The notes beneath the pieces are model-generated. The model was given only the letters and a program-made list of their open reading frames with translations. It ran no database searches and had not been told where the DNA came from. The position numbers and the translations under genes were made by a program. Of a stretch of DNA of 64,000 bases, positions 59,401 to 64,000 are shown piece after piece. Within the stretch, counting starts at the first letter, position 1, and each line of letters opens with the position of its first letter. The DNA lies in contig NC_073346.2 of NCBI RefSeq assembly GCF_027580225.2, positions 12,984,001 to 13,048,000 on the forward strand, in the 5' to 3' direction. Source of the stretch: Misgurnus anguillicaudatus (taxonomy: Eukaryota; Chordata; Actinopteri; Cypriniformes; Cobitidae).

Positions 59401-59730
59401 AAGCATTTAGAACTTAAGGGGAAAGCATTTCTTACAACATAACTTGCATCTTAAACCCACAAACTTGACTGACATTGCCTGCGTATATAAACAGTGGTGG
59501 GCCAGTTCACTGAATTTAAATAAATATGTTCAACTCGAACAAGTCGTTATTACAACACGCACTGTAAACATAATATGATTAACATTGATAAAAATATAAA
59601 CTAAACTCAAAATAAGCGCGTGTTTGTGAGAAATCATCTGTTTACATTGACAGCAGCGCCTGTAACTGCTGTAGCATTTATTACTAAGTGAATTTTTTAA
59701 AGCTCGCTCACCTGAGCCTGTTTCAGCCAT
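41330..59730 (-). CDS. cnot10: cnot10 gene: CCR4-NOT transcription complex subunit 10, 19 coding exons
   Basis: Nineteen exons on the - strand assemble to about 743 residues (human CNOT10 is 744) and match along the whole length. The protein is a TPR-like helical-repeat, non-catalytic scaffold. With CNOT11 it docks on the N-terminal part of CNOT1 in the cytoplasmic CCR4-NOT deadenylase complex. Exons in order: 59730-59712, 59249-59155, 59060-58899, 57895-57745, 57613-57471, 55468-55391, 55168-55085, 54969-54852, 54707-54558, 52109-51904, 51626-51506, 50767-50588, 50459-50379, 46518-46405, 46065-45936, 45851-45816, 45564-45437, 45347-45272, 41487-41330. All introns are GT-AG and frame-consistent except 11/12 and 14/15. 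There the canonical sites drop one G, so either the frame breaks or a base is missing from this sequence. No exon holds an internal stop. Confidence 0.95.
42329..43378 (-). mobile_element. TTAAAGGAAC transposon copy B
   Basis: A full-length-looking 1.05-kb copy, inverted relative to 8917-10619, from TTAAAGGAACCGTATGAAG to CTTACATACTGTTCCTTTA. It lacks the duplication and insertion seen in copy A. Confidence 0.8.
44262..44640 (-). mobile_element. second CAGGGTTCC..AGGGAAC nest, inverted
   Basis: Matches 14818-15350 in reverse, including CAAGGACTTTCCAGGTCCAA and the GAGGGAAC insert. The far side is truncated. Confidence 0.65.
45272..45347 (-). CDS. cnot10: cnot10 coding exon 18
   Basis: This exon encodes residues 667-691: [20 protein letters not shown], then LELQN plus one base. 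The acceptor ACTAG ends at 45348 and the donor GTGAGT starts at 45271. Confidence 0.93.
45437..45564 (-). CDS. cnot10: cnot10 coding exon 17
   Basis: This exon encodes residues 624-666: [20 protein letters not shown] and [16 protein letters not shown]. The acceptor is a CAGCAG tandem (NAGNAG). I chose the upstream AG because it gives the conserved SGK. The donor is GTAAGC at 45436. Confidence 0.93.
45635..45780. repeat. GTGACAGTGGACCACAAAAC fragment, copy 3
   Basis: One end of the family at 35821 and 38843, inside cnot10 intron 16. Confidence 0.6.
45816..45851 (-). CDS. cnot10: cnot10 coding exon 16 (36-bp micro-exon)
   Basis: This exon encodes [11 protein letters not shown] within the variable acidic loop, aligning with mammalian GSDKGENEAMES. 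The acceptor CAACAG ends at 45852 and the donor GTAAGT starts at 45815. It is phase 1 at both ends, so it could be skipped without a frameshift. Confidence 0.85.
45936..46065 (-). CDS. cnot10: cnot10 coding exon 15
   Basis: This exon encodes residues 569-611: [20 protein letters not shown] and [13 protein letters not shown], then SEQDQ. The acceptor CTCAAG ends at 46066 and is an atypical AAG with a poor pyrimidine tract. The donor is GTACAG at 45935. Confidence 0.93.
46405..46518 (-). CDS. cnot10: cnot10 coding exon 14 (3' boundary anomalous)
   Basis: This exon encodes about residues 530-568: [20 protein letters not shown] and the KLSGSLK helix. The acceptor TCCAG ends at 46519. The strong donor GTGAGT at 46404 cuts inside the final Lys codon, and exon 15 does not supply the missing G. 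Confidence 0.9.
46685..47900. repeat. GGGTCAATTTGACCC-type repeat, with a nested element
   Basis: The palindromic motifs GTCAATTTGACCCG, GGGTCAATTTGACCC and GGGTCATTTTGACGC recur along it. The body is interrupted by 47498-47747. Confidence 0.5.
47498..47747. mobile_element. ACTGTGGGTTTACACC element
   Basis: 250 bp with inverted ends ACTGTGGGTTTACACC and GGTGTAAACCCACAGT, perfect over 16 bp. The interior is CpG-rich. Confidence 0.8.
47922..48298. mobile_element. TTAAGGGGGTCGCACAC element
   Basis: The inverted ends TTAAGGGGGTCGCACACTGG and CGGTGTGTGATCCCCTTTAA extend inward through GCGCAGCTC. The body is GC-rich and non-coding. Confidence 0.75.
48490..48705. repeat. GGTGAACTATTCCTTTAA repeat (half copy)
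   Basis: Contains CATCAGAACAAAGAAATGC and ends GGTGAACTATTCCTTTAA, as in a very common zebrafish-type repeat. Confidence 0.6.
49525..50125. mobile_element. TTAAAGGAAAACACCAC fold-back element, about 190-bp arms
   Basis: The outer arms mirror each other: TTAAAGGAAAACACCAC...TTAGGATCCAAACAAGGATG against the same motifs reversed at the right end. An inner hairpin GACCTCGGCGCACAGTAAC / TTACTGCGCCCGAGGTC lies near the centre. Confidence 0.8.
50379..50459 (-). CDS. cnot10: cnot10 coding exon 13
   Basis: This exon encodes about residues 503-529 with the conserved [20 protein letters not shown]. It is 81 bp, phase 2 in and out, with donor GTGAGA. Confidence 0.92.
50588..50767 (-). CDS. cnot10: cnot10 coding exon 12
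   Basis: This exon encodes about residues 443-502. It opens with [20 protein letters not shown] and LLLLPE and continues as a Ser/Cys-rich loop that is poorly conserved in the family. The acceptor CCCAG ends at 50768 and the donor GTATCC starts at 50587. Confidence 0.92.
50897..51210. repeat. AAAGGGTTAGTTCATCC repeat
   Basis: Opens AAAGGGTTAGTTCATCCAAA with CTGTCATCATTTCCTCACCC, an abundant cyprinid family, here in cnot10 intron 11. Confidence 0.7.
51506..51626 (-). CDS. cnot10: cnot10 coding exon 11 (3' boundary anomalous)
   Basis: This exon encodes residues 403-442: [16 protein letters not shown], then [14 protein letters not shown]. The acceptor TTCAG ends at 51627. The only nearby donor is GTGACA at 51505, which ends the exon one base short of the frame needed by exon 12. 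An extra G (CAG/GTGACA) would restore both frame and consensus. Confidence 0.88.
51904..52109 (-). CDS. cnot10: cnot10 coding exon 10
   Basis: This exon encodes residues 334-402. It holds the most conserved stretch of the protein ([20 protein letters not shown], then [11 protein letters not shown] and LWLRLAECC). The acceptor CCACAG ends at 52110 and the donor GTACAA starts at 51903. Confidence 0.95.
52244..53003. repeat. GGGGTGCGTGGGGCA repeat, long copy
   Basis: Bounded by GTAGGGGTGCGTGGGGCA and TGCCCCGCTCTCTCCTAC, inverted copies. Internal GTTACAA/TTAACCCC motifs repeat. Confidence 0.65.
53190..54039. mobile_element. TTAAAGGAATATTC element, copy 3
   Basis: Very close to copy 1 throughout. 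The right end is truncated before the terminal CCTTTAA. Confidence 0.8.
54097..54120. repeat. (CATA)n microsatellite
   Basis: Six CATA-type units in a row. Confidence 0.8.
54402..54520. repeat. short dispersed repeat (GGTACATATTGATACC)
   Basis: Third copy of the family at 1091 and 12903; it ends AAGGGTACTGCCCCAGTGAC. Confidence 0.6.
54558..54707 (-). CDS. cnot10: cnot10 coding exon 9
   Basis: This exon encodes residues 284-333: [20 protein letters not shown] and the following [11 protein letters not shown] helix, a textbook TPR pair. The donor is GTAAGA at 54557. Confidence 0.95.
54852..54969 (-). CDS. cnot10: cnot10 coding exon 8
   Basis: This exon encodes residues 245-283 plus one base, with [20 protein letters not shown] and [10 protein letters not shown]. 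The acceptor TTTAG ends at 54970 and the donor GTAAAC starts at 54851. Confidence 0.95.
55085..55168 (-). CDS. cnot10: cnot10 coding exon 7
   Basis: This exon encodes residues 217-244, almost identical to the mammalian [20 protein letters not shown] segment. It is 84 bp, phase 0, with donor GTGAGT. Confidence 0.95.
55391..55468 (-). CDS. cnot10: cnot10 coding exon 6
   Basis: This 78-bp exon encodes residues 191-216, from the end of the charged loop to the conserved [11 protein letters not shown]. The acceptor AACAG ends at 55469 and the donor GTAAGG starts at 55390. Confidence 0.92.
55534..56294. mobile_element. 761-bp near-perfect fold-back (palindromic) element
   Basis: Left arm 55534-55884 and right arm 55946-56294 are reverse complements with only scattered mismatches. 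The loop is 61 bp. The ends are TTAAAGGAACACGCCC and GGGCGTGTTCCTTTAA, consistent with a TTAA target. There is no coding sequence. Any transcript crossing it, such as cnot10 pre-mRNA, would form a roughly 350-bp double-stranded stem. Confidence 0.92.
56510..57409. mobile_element. TTAAAGGAATACTCCAC element, copy 4 (diverged)
   Basis: Same architecture and inner motifs (CATGTCATCCAAAATGTTGA, TTATCTAGCAAAAC) as copies 1 and 3, but more diverged. Confidence 0.75.
57471..57613 (-). CDS. cnot10: cnot10 coding exon 5
   Basis: This exon encodes residues 143-190: the [15 protein letters not shown] and [13 protein letters not shown] helices, then a Lys/Gly/Asn-rich loop that is longer in mammals. The acceptor TCCTAG ends at 57614 and the donor GTGATA starts at 57470. 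Confidence 0.94.
57745..57895 (-). CDS. cnot10: cnot10 coding exon 4
   Basis: This exon encodes residues 93-142 plus one base. It carries the near-invariant DGLDDVENS...[10 protein letters not shown] and [11 protein letters not shown] motifs, a TPR-like helix pair. The acceptor TTGTAG ends at 57896 and the donor GTATGT starts at 57744. Confidence 0.95.
57933..58293 (-). mobile_element. relative of the 2225-2871 MITE
   Basis: The inverted ends GCAGTGTGTAAATTTTAG and TCTACACACTGCACCTTTAA and the central AGCTTCTCTATGTTTTTCG region match 2225-2871 in reverse. Located in cnot10 intron 3. Confidence 0.75.
58899..59060 (-). CDS. cnot10: cnot10 coding exon 3
   Basis: This exon encodes residues 39-92, with the conserved LNKEDYKI and KAVAEFYKS helices and the QTTT/LKNQ end. 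It is 162 bp, phase 0. The donor GTTGGA is weaker than average. Confidence 0.93.
59155..59249 (-). CDS. cnot10: cnot10 coding exon 2
   Basis: This exon encodes residues about 7-38, including the conserved GISDQEKE and TNAFEAFK segments that open the helical repeats. The acceptor is CTTAAG ending at 59250 and the donor is GTAATG at 59154. Confidence 0.92.
59712..59730 (-). CDS. cnot10: cnot10 coding exon 1
   Basis: The ATG at 59730-59728 begins MAETGS plus one base. The donor is CAG/GTGAGC at 59711. It is a 19-base coding part, as short first coding exons are usual in this gene. Confidence 0.85.
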
Positions 59731-60000
59731 TCCCTTAAGTTTACTGATGTTTATTCACTTGCACGGCAGGTGAAGGTTTATATTAATCCAAGTATTCAAT
59801 GTGTAAAGAGAGAAAACTGAAGATTTTATTTTCCCAAGAGCAGACTCAGATTTCCGCCATGAATATTACCCACAACCGCCGCGCGAGCGAGCGATGTTTA
59901 AACGGCTGACTGTGCGCGCGATCGCCACCTCTCGGTCCGGCGTGAAAAACTGCAGTTGAATTCACGTGACTTCATTCAGCGCTGCGCAGACTGATCGGTG
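59731..60000 (-). promoter_or_regulatory. cnot10: cnot10 5' leader and CpG-rich promoter
   Basis: Directly upstream of the cnot10 ATG, 59870-60000 is CpG-dense (CCGCCGCGCGAGCGAGCGATG and neighbours) within AT-rich DNA. No TATA box is visible. It looks like a housekeeping-type start. The transcription start itself cannot be placed. Confidence 0.5.
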
Positions 60001-62325
60001 TATGACGTATATAACATAAAATTGTGTACTTTTACTTTTCTCGAGTAAAAGTACAAAAGTACTTTTTACTTAAGTAAAAAAAAATACTAGATGTTTAATG
60101 TACTTAAATATTAAATATAAACCAAAAACTTGAAATTGTGAAATGTAGTGGAGTAAAAATTACGATAATATGCTTTGGAATGTATGTTTTACAAAGAAAA
60201 ACACTGATAAAATACGAATACTTAAAAATTTACTTTCATGTAGAAAGTAAAAATTCTTAAGTGGTGTCTGTCTGCCTCTGGTATTTATAGCCCTTACGAA
60301 AATAAACCATAGTTTTATTATATATAAAAAACATACTGTAGCTATAGTTTTGCTAGTAGTAAACAATACATTCACTACACTTTTACCACAAAATCCATGG
60401 GTATTTTCATAAGTGAGTTTTAAACAATGGTGGCCTAATCAGTCAGCTAGTTTTACTCTAATGAAGTAAATGTACTTGGAGTATATTGGGGTGCAATACA
60501 AATAAAATCCAATAGATGGGGCTGTAGCTTGCTGTGCGGTGCTGTTGCTGTGAAGTCAAATATTTCACTTAAATCGTAAATAATACTTTTTACAGATTGT
60601 TGAACTCGACATTACACGTAAAACTTGCGGACTTTGGTTGCATGTGATTGAATTAAGTTTATATTAATATTTTATTTTATTTATTTTATATTTATATTTA
60701 AATTAATCATTGAATTATGTAGATGCAACAACTTAAAAAATAAACAATTTTTAGAAAACATAATTCAATCATGCAACCAGTGTTTTCTATAGTGACATGC
60801 AAAAGAGATATACAGGAAACCTAAGGGTGAAAATGGTAAACTTAATGTCTATAATCCTGTCTGTACAGTAGTAAGTGAGTGTTGATTTGTAATGAATAAA
60901 AAATGTATGAAAACAGTATGCAGTCCTTCACAAAACTTGCTGTGGCAAAAAGTTTGCTCACCTGTGTTATGGATAAAACATACAGGACGCATACAGGTTT
61001 CAAATTAGATGTAGACCAACTGTATGTCATGAACCCAAATGCAAATATATCAGCTACTTAAAAGCAGCTCATCCAATCAGATTTCAGAGTCTTGGTAATG
61101 TTGTGTTGAATACAATTTACAAATGAGTATCTTATTAAACCCACTTACTGTTGAAGATTATTGTTGAGCTGTACGTTTAATTGAAATGACTTCTTTCTGT
61201 CAGCCTCTTTAAACAGATCGGGTACTCTTTTGCTGTTTCCCATTAGCTAATGTAGTTTTACAAATTGAACTATAATGAAATGGCGAGTCTCTTACTAATG
61301 AATTTAGCAAAACAATAAAAAATACTTAATTCTTACAGATTCACTAATCCTTTAAACATGAATACTTAAATATACAGACCTTTGTATTACATAAGCCTCT
61401 TTGTTTTAGCTACAAATGTAAGTGTTGGCAAATGGCAATGCTATTAGTCAAGCTGTGTTTGATCTACCCTGATAACCATCATTTACTGTAATCATTTACC
61501 ATCATTTACTGTAATACTTCATGTATTTTCCTCTAATAGTATGTTGATTCTGCACAAATCGTACTGAGAGTTTATTATCAATGAGATAACTTGTAGCAAT
61601 TAGATTAAATAGCAAACAATTTGCAAATACCAACCTCCAAATAAGACAAATCAATACACCTATTGTTTTGTGCATTTTCGCTACATTTCAAATCGCCTGA
61701 AATCACAGACATATTTCTACACCACATCCAGTGAACAGAATTATTGAATTGTTCTTCCACTACGACTTCAATTTGTCTAAATGAGTCTGGTACCAAGAGA
61801 GCCCAAAAGCCCATCTCTAATTGACTTGAAGAGGAGAAAGACCGACGAAAGTAAGCCTTGTGATTGATGGCCTGTGAATTTCAGGTTATTCAAAGAGCCA
61901 GTAACTATGACTGATCCTCCTTTCAGGGCACAGGGGAAATTGGAACACTCCAGAAAAATAACTCATTAGTCTTGAGTCAATTTTAGCAAAGCAAAATGAA
62001 CTCTCAGAGTAATCTAAAGACTCTCCGATGCTAACCAGCCCATCCAAGATTAGAGGTCTGTTCATTTCCTTTGATAATGTGACGTAACTATAAAATGCCT
62101 CAGGTGGTCTAATAACCAATTCAACTCTTGACGCGTTCATCTTTGTCAACGTTTTGCCAAAGGGGAAGAAAGGAAGCATTTCTGGGGACATGCAGCTCCC
62201 ATGACAGCAGTTAGGATTAAAAAGATGGCACGTATGATCTTTGACTGAACCAAAAATTGCACGACGACAGCAAATTTATACTTGACCAAATGCAGTGTAA
62301 AAAAATTCAACTTACGATGTTTACC

Positions 62326-62588
62326 TACACTGTAAAAAAATACTTTAATCTCTTAAAATTTTTGTTGAATCAACTCGGATTTATAAGTCGTTTCAACTTA
62401 CTATTATTATCTTGACTAGAGATGAGTTGATAAATAACTACAGGTGAGTTGTTACAACTTATAAAATTAAGTTGACTTTTCTCAACTATATTTTATAAGT
62501 TGTGACAAGTCATCTCTGTTGACATGACTTGTAAATCTGAGTTGATTTAACAAAAAATTTTAAAGCAGCAAGTATTTTTTACAGTGTA
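62326..62588. mobile_element. TACACTGTAAAAAATAC MITE
   Basis: The ends TACACTGTAAAAAAATACTT and AAGTATTTTTTACAGTGTA are inverted. The interior is also loosely palindromic (AACTTATAAAATTAAGTTGA..). Confidence 0.8.
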
Positions 62589-63123
62589 ACAAACATAATA
62601 AAATATATTAAACAAAGATTTTTTTTAGTCAAAGAAGTTCATTAATTTTTTTGTGAATTCACAGGACTTAAATACTTAAGTATTCGACCAAAATGTGTCA
62701 AAAAGTTTGCTCAACAATTCAAACTGGTTTATCTGAAAAAAAAAGAAAAACAATTTTAAAAGTAAACACGCGTTCTCAGCATGCATTGTATCATGTTCAG
62801 TTCTGTGGTTAAAATGATTAAAAAAAGATAATAGTTTACCAACAAATAAAATTACATCCAAACACCAAATCTAACACCAAGCAACAATGATTTAAAAAAA
62901 AGTTGTGCTGGGTACATGAAAATTATTTAGAGAAATTCATGCTGAGTGACACGAAAAAGACATTTGTGATCAATGACAGAAAAAAGTGGAAAATCGCGTC
63001 CAAGAAAACAAATAAATAAATAAAATATTTCATGATATACCACGAAATGCCTTGAGGTAAAGTTGAAATATAATATAATAAAATAAATAAAAACTTAATT
63101 TTTTTTAAGTTGGGTGGGCTGAA

Positions 63124-63393
63124 GTCTACGGAGCCCCTAAGGGGACATGGAGAAAAAATTAAATAAAGTTTAGTTTTGCGTGCGCACGTGAAACTATCTC
63201 GTTTAGTTTCACGTGCGCACGTGAAACTATCGCGCGCGCACATGATAATTTCACGTGCGGATGCAAAACTAAACTATAAAAAAAATTCTGCACATGAAGG
63301 TTTCAGGTGAGCACGCGAAAGTTTCACGTGAGCACATGAAACTAAGCTTCAGATTTTTTTACTCCAATGTCATCTTAGGGGCTCAGTAGTAGT
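63124..63393. repeat. CTACGGAGCCCCTAAG element with a CACGTG array
   Basis: The outer inverted ends CTACGGAGCCCCTAAGGGG and CTTAGGGGCTCAGTAGT flank repeated GTTTCACGTGCGCACGTGAAAC-type units (shown split across units). CACGTG occurs at 63185, 63210, 63218, 63252 and 63325. Confidence 0.7.
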
Positions 63394-64000
63394 CCCTAGT
63401 TGAGTAAACTCAGAAATTTGTTGATTGACTAGTTAATTTAAGTTCAACAAATTTTTCCTTTTTTGTGTGTGCACTGAAGTTGACATGAACTCATGAAAGT
63501 AACCTAAATTTAGCCCAAAAGTTGAGTAAACAAGAAACAGCTAGGGAAAAATTAGAAATATTTTTTTTTTTGTTGTGCTGATTTAATAGTGCACTATTTA
63601 GTTAATAGTTGAATTATTGATCATTTATTCAAAACTATTTGAAAGCATTGCAGTTTCTGCATCGATCACAATTATTTACTGCTCCAAATTCCAAGTTGAG
63701 CTCTACAGGAAGATTCTGAACTCTTTTGATTAATTTTATGTGCTGATCAAGTGTTACCTGTTTCTACTCAAAAACATCGATCCATCGATCTCAGAGATCA
63801 CCTAACACTCACTGTGTCGCAGACATTTTAGAGATGTCATCTCACCACTCATAATTTACACTCCGGGCAATTAGCTTGACTGAATGTCATTTGCTATGGT
63901 GTAGGAAGTCATTACGAGTGAAGGAGAGGCTTTTATTGGGCTCAGAGGGCATTCAGAGAATGATGAGAGCAGGGATATGAACGCCGGCCTTTTTGATAAA

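Larger units (their letters stand above)
60001..64000. other. region upstream of cnot10, no gene recognised
   Basis: AT-rich, with no convincing exon. A repeat with GTAAAAGTAC / AAGTACTTTTTAC motifs lies at about 60015-60260. Two later elements are listed separately. 61840-62210 and 63830-64000 are repeat-free and slightly GC-richer, and could be conserved non-coding DNA. Confidence 0.5.

Noticed and set aside
1..64000. tRNA, rRNA, microRNA genes, CRISPR arrays, operons
   Set aside because: No cloverleaf or conserved miRNA precursor was recognised by eye; CRISPR and operons do not apply to a vertebrate locus. Palindromes found are transposon structures.

Overview
This is eukaryotic, AT-rich, intron-containing DNA from a teleost fish. 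The many interspersed repeats of cyprinid type suggest a carp, minnow or zebrafish relative. Two protein-coding genes account for all convincing coding sequence. The first is trim71 (lin-41), on the + strand, with four coding exons between 5564 and 29535 that give an 813-residue RING/B-box/coiled-coil/filamin/NHL protein. The second is cnot10, a CCR4-NOT complex subunit, on the - strand, with nineteen coding exons between 59730 and 41330 that give about 743 residues.

Layout: 1-4630 is AT-rich upstream DNA with transposon relics. 4630-5563 is a GC/CpG-rich promoter and 5' leader leading into trim71 exon 1. Intron 1 (6251-23412, 17 kb) is filled with non-autonomous DNA transposons. Intron 2 holds one hAT-type element and repeat-free GC-rich blocks that may be regulatory. 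Exon 4 (28084-29532 plus stop) encodes half the coiled coil, the filamin domain and all six NHL repeats. It is followed by a roughly 4-kb repeat-poor 3'UTR that carries clustered let-7 seed matches and a miR-125/lin-4 match. 33560-41130 is an intergenic block of nested transposons. The cnot10 3' end lies at about 41140, and its introns carry several more elements, including a 761-bp near-perfect palindrome. The cnot10 start lies at 59730 behind a short CpG-rich 5' region. 60000-64000 has no recognisable gene.

The two genes are arranged tail to tail. Both belong to post-transcriptional repression. TRIM71 is an RNA-binding repressor that is itself a classic let-7 target. CNOT10 is a scaffold subunit of the deadenylase used by miRNA and other repressors. 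In human the two are also neighbours (3p22.3) but, as I recall, in the same orientation, so this locus suggests conserved linkage with one local inversion.

The observations most worth a second look are: (i) the let-7/miR-125 site cluster in the trim71 3'UTR; (ii) two cnot10 exon junctions (11/12 and 14/15) where canonical GT-AG splicing loses one base and breaks an otherwise perfect frame; (iii) the 761-bp fold-back palindrome in cnot10 intron 5; (iv) transposon-in-transposon nests that can be dated by their target-site duplications; (v) a small two-part coding-like stretch in trim71 intron 1 that I could not identify. I saw no unknown gene system. No tRNA, rRNA or CRISPR was found, and none is expected here.
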